A stretch of DNA of 64,000 nt from Betaproteobacteria bacterium (GTDB lineage: Bacteria > Pseudomonadota > Gammaproteobacteria > Burkholderiales > SG8-41): NCBI GenBank assembly GCA_021730905.1, contig JAKFYK010000004.1:124001-188000 (forward strand), given 5' to 3'. The notes under the pieces were generated by a model that did not search any database, was not told the origin of the DNA, and saw nothing but the letters and a program-made list of their open reading frames with translations. This document shows, piece after piece, positions 18,650-28,166 of the stretch. Position 1 is the stretch's first letter. Every line of letters begins with the position of its first letter. The position numbers were made by a program, and so were the translations under genes.

Positions 18650-20140
18650 CTATGCCGAGCCGCCTTTTACCTCGGCGGCAGCGCCGCATCCCGCGATACG
18701 CCCGAACACGGTGCCCGATACCAGTCCGGTACCTGCCGCATAGTTGAAATAAAACAACCCGCCGACCATTTCTCCGGCAGTGTACAGGCCCGGTATCGGG
18801 TGCAGATGCACGTCCACCACCTGTCCGGTTTCGTGATTGATGCGCAGACCGCCGAAGGTGAAGGTGATGCCGCAGGTCACGTGATAGGCCTCGAAGGGCG
18901 GCGTGTCGATGGTGTTGGCCCAGTTGGATTTCGGCGGATCGATGCCTTCGGTGCGTCGGCCATCCTTGATCGAGTGGTCAAAGGGCCTGTTCTTCTGTAT
19001 CGCCGCGTTGTACTCGAGAACCGTCCTGAGAAAGCTCTCCTTGTTAACGCCTTCGAGTTTCCCGGCAAGTGCTTCGATGGTATTTGCTACCACGCGTGTC
19101 ACCATTTTGTCGCCGTATTCGGGGCGCAGCAGCGGACGCACCTTGGCGTCGAACACCTGATACGCGAACTGCTGCGGTTGTTGCAGCACTTCCGCGCCGT
19201 ACTTGGCGTAGGTGTAGTTGTAGAACTCGACACCTTCATCGACAAAGCGTTTGCCGTCGGCGTTGATCATGATCGACAGAGGATAGCTGTGGCGATACGA
19301 GCTATGCGGCAGATGGAGGTTGCCGACCTCCGGCGCGTGACGTTCCCACGACACGGCATGGCGGCCCGACCAGTTGCCGTGCGGGCAGGCGCCGATGTCG
19401 AGTGCCATTCTCAGGCCGTCACCCATGTTGAAGCGCGAGCCGCGCACTTTGGCAAGTTCCCACCCGGGGCCGAGGTAGCGCGTGCGCCACTCCGGGTTGG
19501 CTTCGAAGCCGCCGCAGGCGAGCACCACGGCTTTCGCGTAAAACTCGACCGGCTCACCTTTGCATTTGGCTTGCACGCCTGATACGCGCTGGCCGTCATA
19601 AATCAGTGACACCGCACGCGTTTCGTAGAAAATCTCCACGCCCTTTTTGACGGCGGTATCGGTTGCAGATTGCACCAGCCCGGGCCCGCCGCCCGAAATT
19701 TCGAGCGGCATGCGTCCGAAGAAGCGGCGCGTGCCGTTGACTACCGCCGATTGCGCGCGGTAGTTGGGCACGAAGCGCACGCCCTGGCTGCGCAGCCACA
19801 CCATGGCGTCCAGACTCTGCGTGATCAGCGTTTCGCTCAGATCGGGATCGGTGCGAAAGTTGGTGACGCGATACAGGTCGTCGTAAAACTGATCCTGCGT
19901 GTTGCTTTCCCAGTCGGTGGTGCGTGCCTCCTCGTCCGTAATATCGATCAGTTTGCGCAGATTGCTTACATTGTCGTAGGCAAAGCGCATCACGCCGCCG
20001 GCGAAACGGCTGTTGCCGCCGGACTCGTCCGGAGTGGCGGCTTCGAGCATGGCGACACTCACGCCGGTGTCACGGGCGGCCAATGCGGCGCACAGGGCGG
20101 CATTGCCTTTGCCGACGACCACGACATCGAACTGTCTCAC
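18650..20140 (-). CDS. tcuA: FAD-dependent tricarballylate dehydrogenase-like flavoprotein
   Basis: A 496-residue FAD-binding protein of the fumarate reductase/succinate dehydrogenase flavoprotein family, closest in my reading to TcuA, which oxidises tricarballylate to cis-aconitate. The dinucleotide-binding motif is VVVVGKGNAALCAALAA at the N-terminus, and the C-terminal signature is LYTAGEMVGGLFYFNYAAGTGL. The GTG at 20140 is chosen because AAGGAA lies 7 nt upstream and homologues start at RQFDVVVVGKGN; the frame stays open to 20254. A divergent Bug protein gene begins about 125 nt away and could supply the substrate. No tcuB or tcuC is present. Confidence 0.82.
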   Translation of the reverse strand: MRQFDVVVVGKGNAALCAALAARDTGVSVAMLEAATPDESGGNSRFAGGVMRFAYDNVSNLRKLIDITDEEARTTDWESNTQDQFYDDLYRVTNFRTDPDLSETLITQSLDAMVWLRSQGVRFVPNYRAQSAVVNGTRRFFGRMPLEISGGGPGLVQSATDTAVKKGVEIFYETRAVSLIYDGQRVSGVQAKCKGEPVEFYAKAVVLACGGFEANPEWRTRYLGPGWELAKVRGSRFNMGDGLRMALDIGACPHGNWSGRHAVSWERHAPEVGNLHLPHSSYRHSYPLSIMINADGKRFVDEGVEFYNYTYAKYGAEVLQQPQQFAYQVFDAKVRPLLRPEYGDKMVTRVVANTIEALAGKLEGVNKESFLRTVLEYNAAIQKNRPFDHSIKDGRRTEGIDPPKSNWANTIDTPPFEAYHVTCGITFTFGGLRINHETGQVVDVHLHPIPGLYTAGEMVGGLFYFNYAAGTGLVSGTVFGRIAGCGAAAEVKGGSA

Positions 20141-20264
20141 GAAGTTTCCTTGCCTGAAATGGAAATTTGATTCTAGGGAGTGCATGCCGTGATTGCAAGG
20201 CGTTACACTGCTGCCTGCCGGTTGTGGATTTTCAATTCCGTTATCTGAACGCAAAGTGCGCCCA

Positions 20265-21245
20265 ATGAAATATCGATGCTTTCCACGATGTTTTTCAGTG
20301 GCCTGTGTCCTGCCGATGGCATTTGCGTCTGTTGTGGCTCACGCACAGTCGTATCCCGCGAAACCTGTACGCGTGGTCATTGGCGGCTCGCCGGGCAGCA
20401 ACGCGGACTTTTTTTTTCGCCTCGTTGCCACGCGCATGAGCGGCATACTCGGGCAGCAACTGGTAGCGGACTACCGTCCCGGCGCGGGCGGGGCCATCGG
20501 CGCGAATCTGACCGTCAAAAGCCCGCCCGATGGCTATGTGGTGATGATGGTGGCGGCGGGCTTTGTGATGAATCCGGCGTTGACCAAAAGCTTGCCGTAC
20601 GATCCAGCGCGTGATTTCACTGCGCTGGGTTTGGTGGCGGATGTGCCTGCCGGTCTGGTGGTGCATCCTTCGTTGCCGGCGCGCAATGTGGGGCAACTGA
20701 TCGCCATCGCGCGCGCGCAGCCGGGTGAACTTAATTTCGGCAGCGCCGGGCCGGGCACGGTATCGCATCTGGCCGGCGTGTTGTTCAATCTGGTGGGCAA
20801 GGTCAACACGGTGCATGTGCCGTATAAAAGCAGTGCGCCGTCGCTGGTGGGCTTGATTGCCGGGCAGATCGCGTTTTCTTTTCCGACGGTGTCGGGCGCG
20901 ATACAGCATGTGAACAGCGGCAAGCTGCGTTTGCTGGCGCAGACCGGGGTGAAACGCTCGTTGATGCTGAAAGATATGCCCACCGCGCAGGAAGCGGGTC
21001 TGCCGGGATTCGTGGTGAATAGCGGCTTTGGCTACGTTGGCCCTGGCGGTATGCCGCTGGTTGTAGTGGAAAACTTCAATGGCGCGCTGGTGAAGGCGAT
21101 GCAGGATCCGCTGGTGCGCAAGAGCATGATCGACAACGGTGCCGATCCCGTGGGGAATACGCCACAACAACACGACGCGTACCTGAAATCCGAAGTCGCA
21201 AAATGGCTCAAGGTGGGCAGGGAAGCGGGCATCAAGCAGGAGTAG
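20265..21245 (+). CDS. Bug/TctC-family substrate-binding protein
   Basis: A 326-residue periplasmic binding protein. Signal peptide about 1-26 (ending VVAHAQS), then YPAKPVRVVIGGSPGSNADF, VADYRPGAGGAIGAN and VPYKSSAPS, the usual Bug landmarks. The ATG at 20265 starts the signal peptide; the frame is open 72 nt further up but that part is leader. Divergent from the tcuA-like gene, suggesting it may bind a tricarboxylate such as tricarballylate or citrate; this is inference from position only. Confidence 0.87.
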   Translation: MKYRCFPRCFSVACVLPMAFASVVAHAQSYPAKPVRVVIGGSPGSNADFFFRLVATRMSGILGQQLVADYRPGAGGAIGANLTVKSPPDGYVVMMVAAGFVMNPALTKSLPYDPARDFTALGLVADVPAGLVVHPSLPARNVGQLIAIARAQPGELNFGSAGPGTVSHLAGVLFNLVGKVNTVHVPYKSSAPSLVGLIAGQIAFSFPTVSGAIQHVNSGKLRLLAQTGVKRSLMLKDMPTAQEAGLPGFVVNSGFGYVGPGGMPLVVVENFNGALVKAMQDPLVRKSMIDNGADPVGNTPQQHDAYLKSEVAKWLKVGREAGIKQE

Positions 21246-21365
21246 CAGCGTTATTCTGCGCCGGCAATGGTGTCGCCGTCGGGCGCATGACATTCTCCAC
21301 TTGTACATTTGGCCGGGCTGATTAATAATCGCACGGGCGGCGGTCATTGAGGAGATGAAATCGGC

Positions 21366-22076
21366 TTGAGTCACTATCGCGCAGGAAGGCTGTGGGTACT
21401 GGCGTGCGCTCTGGCGCTGCCGCTGCTGTCGTCGTGCCTGACGCCGGCGCAACAACTGCTGCTGGCAGCGATTCCCGACGGCACGCTGTCGGTGCTGCTC
21501 AGTCATTTTGAGCGCGCGCCCAGCGCCAACCGCCAGCGCGTCGCGGAACTCGAGCAGCGCGGCGACTGGGTGGGTCTCGCGCAATTCGCCGAAGACAATA
21601 TTGCCAAGGACCGGCCGAACGCGGCGTGGTGGATGGTCGCGGGCTATGCGTATTCGCAGCAGAAACAGCATTTCCGGGCGATTCAGTGTTTCGGCGAAAT
21701 GGTGCGGCTGGAACCGGACATGCCGGAAGGCTGGAACCTGCTGGCGCAGGAACATCGCACCGTGGGCGATCCGCGGCGCGCGCTGTCCATCCTCAACAAC
21801 GCGCTGCTCGCGCTGCGTGATTCGCCGACAACGCTGATGACACTCGGCGACGTTTATGGCGACCTTGGACGATTCGACGAGGCGGTGCGCGCCTATCGGC
21901 GGGCGCTGGATCTCGACGGCGGATTAACGCCGGCGTGGGCGGGGCTTGCGCGCAGTTACATCAAGCTGGGCCGACCGTCCGAAGCGGAGGGCATCGCACG
22001 GTCTATGGAGAAATCCAATCCGAAGCTGGCAGCAGCGATACGGCAGGAGATTGCCGGCGAGAAGCGGCTGCGTTAG
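21366..22076 (+). CDS. TPR-repeat lipoprotein
   Basis: A 236-residue lipoprotein with a TTG start at 21366, preceded by a GAGGAG ribosome site. Signal and lipobox LLSSC place the lipidated cysteine at about residue 24. The rest contains three or more tetratricopeptide repeats (for example [55 protein letters not shown]). Such proteins scaffold envelope complexes. Its 3' end overlaps the convergent suhB gene by 4 nt. Confidence 0.78.
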   Translation: MSHYRAGRLWVLACALALPLLSSCLTPAQQLLLAAIPDGTLSVLLSHFERAPSANRQRVAELEQRGDWVGLAQFAEDNIAKDRPNAAWWMVAGYAYSQQKQHFRAIQCFGEMVRLEPDMPEGWNLLAQEHRTVGDPRRALSILNNALLALRDSPTTLMTLGDVYGDLGRFDEAVRAYRRALDLDGGLTPAWAGLARSYIKLGRPSEAEGIARSMEKSNPKLAAAIRQEIAGEKRLR

Positions 22077-22882
22077 GCCGATTTCAGCGCGGGCGTCAGA
22101 TGCGGCGCCAGTTGTTTGACCATTTGCTCGAACAGCTTGATATTGCCGCCGATAATGTTGCCGGATTTCAGATACTGATCGTTGCCTTCGAGGTCGCCAA
22201 CCACGCCGCCAGCTTCGGTGATCAGCAGCGATCCCGCGGCAATATCCCATGGCGCCAGGCCGATTTCCCAGAACGTGTCCAGTCGTCCGGCGGCCACATA
22301 GGCGAGGTCGAGTGCGGCCGATCCCGCGCGGCGCACGCCGGCGCTGTTTTGCATGATGTCGCGCAACATCGCGAGATAAGCGTCGATATGCTTGTGTTCC
22401 TTGAACGGAAAGCCGGTGCCGATCAGCGCCGATTTGAGTTGCAGGCGTTTGCTGACGCGGATGCGCGTGTCGTTGAGGTACGCGCCGGCGCCGCGCGTGG
22501 CAGTGAACAAATCGTTATTGCCCGGATCGTAGACCACCGCCTGCGTGACGATGCCTTTGTGGGAGAGCGCGATCGATACCGCATACTGCGGAAAGCCGTG
22601 CAGAAAGTTGGTGGTGCCGTCGAGCGGATCGATAATCCACTGATAATCCGCATGGCCGCCGGAATGAGTGTCGCCGGATTCCTCTGCTAAAATCGAATGT
22701 TTCGGGTACGCTTCCAGCAGCGTGCGTATGATGATTTGTTCGGCCTCTCGATCCACTTCGGTGACAAAATCATTGGCGGCTTTTTCGCGCACGGCGACGA
22801 TATCGAGATTGCGCGCAGCGCGATTGATCAGGCTGCCGGCGCTGCGCGCGGCCTTGACCGCGATGTTGAGCATGGGATGCAT
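22073..22882 (-). CDS. suhB: Inositol-1-monophosphatase family protein SuhB
   Basis: A 269-residue Mg-dependent phosphatase. Metal-binding motifs are EESGD (E of the first motif), [17 protein letters not shown] and [18 protein letters not shown]. SuhB hydrolyses inositol monophosphate and, in enterobacteria, joins the rRNA antitermination complex. The start at [16 protein letters not shown] (22882) matches homologues; a longer frame to 23191 overlaps trmJ on the other strand and is not used. Divergent from trmJ with a gap of about 75 nt, a common arrangement in Betaproteobacteria. Confidence 0.94.
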   Translation of the reverse strand: MHPMLNIAVKAARSAGSLINRAARNLDIVAVREKAANDFVTEVDREAEQIIIRTLLEAYPKHSILAEESGDTHSGGHADYQWIIDPLDGTTNFLHGFPQYAVSIALSHKGIVTQAVVYDPGNNDLFTATRGAGAYLNDTRIRVSKRLQLKSALIGTGFPFKEHKHIDAYLAMLRDIMQNSAGVRRAGSAALDLAYVAAGRLDTFWEIGLAPWDIAAGSLLITEAGGVVGDLEGNDQYLKSGNIIGGNIKLFEQMVKQLAPHLTPALKSA

Positions 22883-22957
22883 AGCGTTTGAACCGATAGC
22901 CGTAAAACGTGAAAGAGCGAATGTGCAAATGTTGCCGCGCTGCGCATTGTACGTGAT

Positions 22958-23713
22958 ATGAGTGACGTGCTCAAAAACTCGTTTGGGAACATCCGCATCG
23001 TTCTGTGCGAAACGCATCACGCGGGCAACATCGGCGCCGCGGCGCGGGCGATGAAAACCATGGGCCTGCGCACGCTGATTCTGGTCAATCCCGAAAACTT
23101 TCCCGGTGCAGAAGCCACGCGCCGTGCTTCGCGCGCGACCGATGTGCTTGCTGGCGCGCGCGCGTGCGATTCGTTGAGCGAGGCGCTGCACGGTACCGCA
23201 CTCGCAGTGGCGTGCTCGGCGCGTCCACGCGAACTGTCAATGCCGGCGGTCGATGCGCGCACGGCGGCGGTGCGATTGGCGGCGATTGGCGCCAGCCAGC
23301 CGGTGGCGCTGGTGTTCGGCAACGAGACTTACGGGCTGACGACCGCGCAGGTGAATCAGTGCCAGTTGATCGCGAGCATACCCGCCGATTCGCAATACGC
23401 TTCGCTCAATCTCGCCGCAGCGGTGCAGGTATTTTCCTATGAGCTGCGATTGGCCGCGCTAGGGGCCGGAATCGACAGTGACCGTGTGCCGGGCGATCCC
23501 ACGCAAGATCGCGCCAGCCATGAAGCAGTTGAGGGGTTTTATGTGCAGCTTGAAAGCGCGCTGGTGGAGACAGGTTATCTGAATCCCGCACAACCGAAAA
23601 AACTGATGCAGCGCCTGCGCCGGCTGTTTGCCCGTGCCGGGTTGGAACGGGAGGAGGTCAACATTCTGCGTGGCGTGGTACAAACGTTGCGGAATCCCAA
23701 GAAAAAACAATAA
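22958..23713 (+). CDS. trmJ: tRNA (cytidine/uridine-2'-O)-methyltransferase TrmJ
   Basis: A 251-residue SPOUT methyltransferase that 2'-O-methylates position 32 of several tRNAs. The knot motifs are visible: [35 protein letters not shown] and [21 protein letters not shown]. The C-terminal extension (about 165-251) is typical of TrmJ. Divergent from suhB and followed by cysE on the same strand after about 95 nt. Confidence 0.92.
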   Translation: MSDVLKNSFGNIRIVLCETHHAGNIGAAARAMKTMGLRTLILVNPENFPGAEATRRASRATDVLAGARACDSLSEALHGTALAVACSARPRELSMPAVDARTAAVRLAAIGASQPVALVFGNETYGLTTAQVNQCQLIASIPADSQYASLNLAAAVQVFSYELRLAALGAGIDSDRVPGDPTQDRASHEAVEGFYVQLESALVETGYLNPAQPKKLMQRLRRLFARAGLEREEVNILRGVVQTLRNPKKKQ

Positions 23714-23808
23714 GAATATGTTTTTAAAAGGTTATCTCATAATTTTCAATAACCGATAAATTTAGTATACTATTTCGTCGTTCATTCTGGTTTCTCCTAC
23801 TTAACCTG

Positions 23809-24504
23809 ATGTTTTCCCGCATAAAAGAAGAGATTGCCGTGGTGTTCGAGCGCGACCCGGCAGCGCGCAATACCTGGGAGGTCATCACCTGCTACCCGGG
23901 CTTCCATGCGCTGCTGATGCATCGTATGGCGCACTATTTGTGGGCAGGCGGGCTGAAGTGGCTGGCGCGTTTTATGTCGCACTGCGGGCGCTGGTTTACC
24001 GGCATCGAGATCCATCCCGGCGCAACCATCGGCCAGCGCTTTTTCATCGACCACGGCATGGGCGTGGTGATCGGCGAGACAGCGGAAATCGGCGATGATT
24101 GCACGCTGTATCACGGCGTTACGCTGGGCGGCACGTCGTGGAACAAAGGCAAACGCCATCCCACCCTTGGCAAAGGCGTGGTGGTGGGCGCGGGCGCGAA
24201 AATCCTCGGCCCTATAACCATGGGTGATCACTCTAAAATCGGCTCCAATGCAGTGGTGGTCAAGGACGTGCCGGCGGGCGCGACGGCCATTGGCATTCCC
24301 GCGCGCGTCGTGGAATCCGAAGCATCGAATGGCCGCTTCGCTGCCTATGCCGTCGGGCGCGACGAAAATGATCCGCTGGCGCGTGCGCTGAACGAGATCA
24401 TCAGCCACAGCGGTGAGACCGACAGGCGTATCGAAGAAATCCTTGTCGAACTTAAGCGTCTCGGCGCCCAATCGGGCGCTGCCGGGAACTCAGTCAAGCT
24501 ATAG
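23809..24504 (+). CDS. cysE: Serine O-acetyltransferase
   Basis: A 231-residue CysE of the shorter type. N-terminal helices are followed by a left-handed beta-helix; the active-site blocks are [19 protein letters not shown] and [22 protein letters not shown]. It acetylates L-serine with acetyl-CoA, the first step of cysteine synthesis. Its stop codon lies inside an IscR-type operator for the following Fe-S operon, tying cysteine supply and Fe-S assembly together in position at least. Confidence 0.93.
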   Translation: MFSRIKEEIAVVFERDPAARNTWEVITCYPGFHALLMHRMAHYLWAGGLKWLARFMSHCGRWFTGIEIHPGATIGQRFFIDHGMGVVIGETAEIGDDCTLYHGVTLGGTSWNKGKRHPTLGKGVVVGAGAKILGPITMGDHSKIGSNAVVVKDVPAGATAIGIPARVVESEASNGRFAAYAVGRDENDPLARALNEIISHSGETDRRIEEILVELKRLGAQSGAAGNSVKL

Positions 24505-24525
24505 TTGACTAATTTAGTAGGAATA
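24501..24525 (+). promoter_or_regulatory. IscR-type operator 1 upstream of iscR
   Basis: The first 18 bases, ATAGTTGACTAATTTAGT, fit the E. coli type 1 IscR site (ATASYYGACTRWWWYAGT...) at every position; the far end is poorer. It overlaps the cysE stop codon and lies about 100 nt before iscR. Confidence 0.6.
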
Positions 24526-24528
24526 GGT

Positions 24529-24553
24529 AAAGTTGAGCAGATTAGTCGGCAAT
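24529..24553 (+). promoter_or_regulatory. IscR-type operator 2 upstream of iscR
   Basis: AAAGTTGAGCAG followed by ATTAGTCGGCAAT matches the type 1 IscR consensus with about five mismatches and has the complete right half, AGTCGGC. Two adjacent sites resemble the autoregulated iscR promoter of enterobacteria. Confidence 0.55.
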
Positions 24554-24588
24554 GCGACAGCGATTTTTCCGTGTAGCCAAAACTAATA

Positions 24589-24607
24589 TAAGTAGTTGTT
24601 TTTAAAT
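24589..24607 (-). repeat. AT-rich dispersed motif, copy 3
   Basis: TAAGTAGTTGTTTTTAAAT on the plus strand, a variant of the dispersed motif in inverted orientation, 20 nt before the iscR start. Confidence 0.5.
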
Positions 24608-24627
24608 AATATTTTATAGGTGATCCT

Positions 24628-25104
24628 ATGCGGCTCACGACCAAAGGGCGGTTTGCGGTAACGGCGATGGTGGACCTGGCGATGCGTCACGGCGGCGGTC
24701 CGGTGACGCTGGCGGAAATCAGCGGGCGTCAGAAAATTTCGCTGTCTTATCTGGAACAATTATTCGGCAAACTGCGCCGCAAGCAAATCGTGGAAAGCGT
24801 GCGCGGACCGGGCGGCGGCTATCTGCTGGGCAAGGACATGCGCGCGCTGTCGGTTGCCGAAATCATTCTGGCAGTGGATGAACCCATCGATGCCACGCAA
24901 TGCGGCGGCAAGGAAAATTGCCACGACGACAACAAGTGCATCACGCACGATCTGTGGGCGTCGCTCAATCAGCGCATCTTCGAATATCTGGGCTCGGTCA
25001 CGTTGCAGCAGCTCGTGGATAACCAGCGCGCCAAGGAAGCCGGCGTCACACCGATGCATGACATGCGTCCCACTGTGAGCAAGCGCGCGGTGGTTCCGGC
25101 CTGA
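24628..25104 (+). CDS. iscR: Fe-S cluster assembly transcriptional regulator IscR
   Basis: A 158-residue Rrf2-family regulator starting MRLTTKGRFAVTAMVDLAMR. The winged-helix DNA-binding part contains LAEISGRQKISLSYLEQLFGKLR. The three cluster-ligating cysteines are in CGGKENCHDDNKC, with histidine nearby, so it should bind a [2Fe-2S] cluster and repress the operon when clusters are plentiful. Two matching operators lie upstream. It is the first gene of the iscR-iscS-iscA-sufBCDS-sufU-nfu cluster. Confidence 0.95.
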   Translation: MRLTTKGRFAVTAMVDLAMRHGGGPVTLAEISGRQKISLSYLEQLFGKLRRKQIVESVRGPGGGYLLGKDMRALSVAEIILAVDEPIDATQCGGKENCHDDNKCITHDLWASLNQRIFEYLGSVTLQQLVDNQRAKEAGVTPMHDMRPTVSKRAVVPA

Positions 25105-25112
25105 TACAGCCC

Positions 25113-26270
25113 ATGTCGTTCGTTTATTTCGACCACAACGCTACCACGCCGCTGGATGGGCGCGTGCTGGAGGCGATGCTGCCGTTCCTGCGCGAGCAGT
25201 ACGGCAACGCGTCGAGCCGGCATGATCTGGGCATCAGCGCGCGGCGCGCCATCGATCAGGCGCGCGAGCAGGTGGCGGCGCTAGTGAACGTGCGTCCGCC
25301 GCAGGTGGTGTTCACGTCGGGCGGCACGGAAGCGAACAATCTCTTTATCAAAGGTGCTGCGGAAATTCTCAAGCCTTCGCAGATTGCGGTGAGCGCGATT
25401 GAGCACCCGTGCGTTGCGAGGCCTGCGGAAGCACTCGCGCGCAAGGGCTGGACTGCGCGCAAACTTGCGGTCACGCGTGACGGCAAAGTAGATTTGAATG
25501 ATGTGGATGCGGCGCTTAAAGTCCCCACGGGCATCGTCTCGGTGATGCTCGCCAATAATGAAACCGGCGTGATTCAGGATGTTGCCGCTGTGGCCGCGCG
25601 CGCGCGCGCGGTGAAAGCCTGGATGCACACCGATGCGGTGCAGGCGCTGGGCAAAATCGCCGTCGATTTTGAGGCATTGAACGTGCATGCAATGACGCTG
25701 TCGGCGCACAAGATTTACGGCCCTAAGGGCGCTGGTGCGCTGATCGTCGATAAACGCATCGAGCTTGCGCCGTTGATTGCCGGCGGCGGGCATGAGCACG
25801 GCATGCGCTCGGGCACTGAAAACGTGCCGGCGATAGTCGGGTTTGGCGCAGCGGCCGAGCTTGCCGCCAGCCGACTCACGGAACTCGCGCCGCGGCTGGA
25901 AAAACTGCGCGCGCGTGTCGAACAGGGCCTGACCAAGATGGGCGCAATGCTATTCGGCGCAGGTCACGCAAATGAGTCGCCGCGCGTGCCCAACACCAGC
26001 TACTTTGCGTTTCGCGGCATTGACGGTGAAACGCTGATTATCGAGCTCGACAAACTGGGCTTCGGCGTCGCGGCGGGTGCGGCGTGCTCCAGCGCGAATC
26101 CCGAGCCTTCGGCAACGCTGCTGGCGATGGGTGTAGCGCCGGAAATCGCGCGCGGCGCCGTGCGCTTTTCGCTCGGCGCGGCGAACACAGCGCAGGAAGT
26201 TGATGAATTCCTGAAAGCATTGAAGCAAATAATTGCGCGATTCAAGAATCTTACTGCGATGGCGGTGTGA
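25113..26270 (+). CDS. iscS: Cysteine desulfurase, IscS/NifS class
   Basis: A 385-residue PLP enzyme that takes sulfur from cysteine. The PLP lysine is in TLSAHKIYGPKGAGAL (about residue 200), and the mobile catalytic cysteine is in GAACSSANPEPS near residue 325, the class I pattern. It starts 8 nt after iscR. The same operon encodes a class II desulfurase (sufS), so two desulfurases of different classes sit in one cluster. Closest to short NifS/IscS2-type proteins; the label iscS reflects position. Confidence 0.9.
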   Translation: MSFVYFDHNATTPLDGRVLEAMLPFLREQYGNASSRHDLGISARRAIDQAREQVAALVNVRPPQVVFTSGGTEANNLFIKGAAEILKPSQIAVSAIEHPCVARPAEALARKGWTARKLAVTRDGKVDLNDVDAALKVPTGIVSVMLANNETGVIQDVAAVAARARAVKAWMHTDAVQALGKIAVDFEALNVHAMTLSAHKIYGPKGAGALIVDKRIELAPLIAGGGHEHGMRSGTENVPAIVGFGAAAELAASRLTELAPRLEKLRARVEQGLTKMGAMLFGAGHANESPRVPNTSYFAFRGIDGETLIIELDKLGFGVAAGAACSSANPEPSATLLAMGVAPEIARGAVRFSLGAANTAQEVDEFLKALKQIIARFKNLTAMAV

Positions 26271-26293
26271 CAAGCGGGTGAGTACGGAGAACA

Positions 26294-26632
26294 ATGATGA
26301 CGATACAACTGACAGAAAACGCGGCCAAACAAATTAAAACGCAATTGACCAAGCGCGGCAAAGGCGTGGGCCTGCGCGTGGGCATCAAGAAAGTCGGCTG
26401 CTCCGGCTGGGCCTACACCTACGATTATGCTGACGAAGTGAAGGCGAACGACAAGGTATTTGAAGCCTTCGATTCCAAACTCGTTGTGGACGACAAGAGT
26501 CTGGAGATTATCGACGGTTCAAAACTCGATTTCGTCAAAGAAGGCTTGAAACAGACCTTCAAGTTTGACAACCCGAACGTCGATGCGACGTGCGGCTGCG
26601 GCGAGAGTTTTAGTGTGAAGGAAAAGGCGTGA
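26294..26632 (+). CDS. iscA: A-type Fe-S carrier protein (IscA/SufA)
   Basis: A 112-residue HesB/IscA-family protein with the three conserved cysteines in KVGCSGWAY and TCGCGESF. It receives or carries clusters to apo-targets. Starts 23 nt after iscS; its TGA stop is the first TGA inside the heptamer inverted repeat that separates it from sufB. Whether it functions as SufA or IscA cannot be told from sequence; position next to iscS suggests IscA. Confidence 0.9.
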   Translation: MMTIQLTENAAKQIKTQLTKRGKGVGLRVGIKKVGCSGWAYTYDYADEVKANDKVFEAFDSKLVVDDKSLEIIDGSKLDFVKEGLKQTFKFDNPNVDATCGCGESFSVKEKA

Positions 26633-26717
26633 AGCGTGAGGCGTTAGGCGTGAGGCGCGAGACGGTGCGCGAGGGAAGGTTTTCGCTTCACGCCTCACGC
26701 CTCACGCCTCGCGCCGT
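26628..26717. repeat. Heptamer-built inverted repeat (CGTGAGG type)
   Basis: Left arm 26628-26662 is five 7-nt units (CGTGAAG, CGTGAGG, CGTTAGG, CGTGAGG, CGCGAGA). Right arm 26686-26713 is CTTCACG, CCTCACG twice, CCTCGCG. In register the arms differ at 3 of 28 positions. It contains the iscA stop codon and ends about 12 nt before the sufB start. Confidence 0.8.
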
Positions 26718-26729
26718 CAAGGAAACATC

Positions 26730-28166
26730 ATGAGCACCGCAGCGATAGAGCAGCTCGTCAATCAGCCATACAAGCACGGCTTCGTCACCGATATCGAATC
26801 GGATACGGCAGCCAAGGGGCTGAGCGAAGATACCATCCGTTTTATTTCGGCGAAGAAGGCCGAGCCGGAGTGGCTGCTGGAGTTTCGGCTGAAGGCGTAT
26901 CGCCACTGGCTCACCATGACTGCGCCGTCGTGGCCCAACGTGCACTATCCGGAAATTGACTTCCAGAACATCAGTTATTACTCGGCACCGAAGAAGAAAA
27001 AACTGAAGAGCATGGATGAGGTCGATCCGGAATTGCTCAGGACTTTCGAGAAACTTGGCGTGCCGATGAACGAGCGTGCGGCGCTGGCGGGCGTGGCGGT
27101 GGACGTGATTTTTGATTCGGTGTCGGTAGCCACTACTTATAAACAAAAGTTGGCCGATGTGGGTATTATCTTCGGCTCGATTTCCGACGCGGTGCGCGAC
27201 CATCCGGACCTCGTGCGCAAGTACATGGGTTCCGTGGTGCCTGCGGGCGATAATTTTTATGCCGCGCTCAATTCGGCGGTGTTCACCGACGGCTCGTTCT
27301 GCTTTATTCCCAAGGGCGTGAAATGCCCGATGGAACTGTCTACCTATTTCCGTATCAACACGCAGGATTCCGGCCAGTTCGAACGCACGCTGATCATTGC
27401 CGAGGATGGTGCGTCGGTGTCGTATCTCGAAGGCTGCACCGCGCCCAAGTTTGACACTAACCAGTTGCACGCGGCGGTGGTGGAATTGGTCGCGCTCGAC
27501 AACGCCGACATCAAATATTCGACGGTGCAGAACTGGTACGCAGGCGACGAAAAAGGCGTGGGCGGCATCTATAACTTTGTCACCAAGCGCGGACTGTGCA
27601 AGGGCGTGAATTCGCGCATTTCCTGGACGCAGGTCGAAACCGGCTCGGCGATTACCTGGAAATATCCTTCATGCGTGCTGCGCGGCGACAATTCGGTGGG
27701 CGAGTTTTATTCGGTGGCGCTGACCAATCATTACCAGCAGGCCGACACCGGCACCAAGATGATTCATCTCGGCAAAAATACCCGCAGCACCATCATCAGC
27801 AAGGGCATATCGGCAGGCCATTCCAACAACAGTTATCGCGGGTTGGTGCGTATCGCGCCGACGGCGTCGGGTGCGCGCAATTATTCGCAATGCGACTCCA
27901 TGCTCATTGGTGCTAAATGCGGCGCGAACACGTTTCCTTATATCGATGTGCGCAATCCCAGCGGCAAAGTCGAACATGAAGCGACCACTTCAAAGATCGG
28001 TGAAGACCAGTTGTTTTACTTCCAGCAGCGCGGTATAGGCGCCGAAGAAGCGGTGTCGATGATCATCAATGGCTTCTGCAAGGAAGTGTTTCAGCAATTG
28101 CCGATGGAGTTTGCGGTCGAGGCGACCAAGCTTCTCGGACTCAAACTTGAAGGCAGCGTGGGATGA
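26730..28166 (+). CDS. sufB: Fe-S cluster assembly scaffold SufB
   Basis: A 478-residue SufB. The conserved core includes [27 protein letters not shown], the beta-helix, and the C-terminal block [21 protein letters not shown]. SufB with SufC and SufD forms the SufBC2D scaffold on which clusters are built. Start is preceded by AAGGAAA. It follows the heptamer inverted repeat and overlaps sufC by ATGA. Confidence 0.95.
   Translation: MSTAAIEQLVNQPYKHGFVTDIESDTAAKGLSEDTIRFISAKKAEPEWLLEFRLKAYRHWLTMTAPSWPNVHYPEIDFQNISYYSAPKKKKLKSMDEVDPELLRTFEKLGVPMNERAALAGVAVDVIFDSVSVATTYKQKLADVGIIFGSISDAVRDHPDLVRKYMGSVVPAGDNFYAALNSAVFTDGSFCFIPKGVKCPMELSTYFRINTQDSGQFERTLIIAEDGASVSYLEGCTAPKFDTNQLHAAVVELVALDNADIKYSTVQNWYAGDEKGVGGIYNFVTKRGLCKGVNSRISWTQVETGSAITWKYPSCVLRGDNSVGEFYSVALTNHYQQADTGTKMIHLGKNTRSTIISKGISAGHSNNSYRGLVRIAPTASGARNYSQCDSMLIGAKCGANTFPYIDVRNPSGKVEHEATTSKIGEDQLFYFQQRGIGAEEAVSMIINGFCKEVFQQLPMEFAVEATKLLGLKLEGSVG

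Noticed and set aside
20295-21755. 486-codon open frame on the minus strand
   Set aside because: It is opposite a clear Bug gene and the TPR lipoprotein gene, is very rich in His and Arg, and has no signal, motif or ribosome site; a composition effect of GC-rich DNA.
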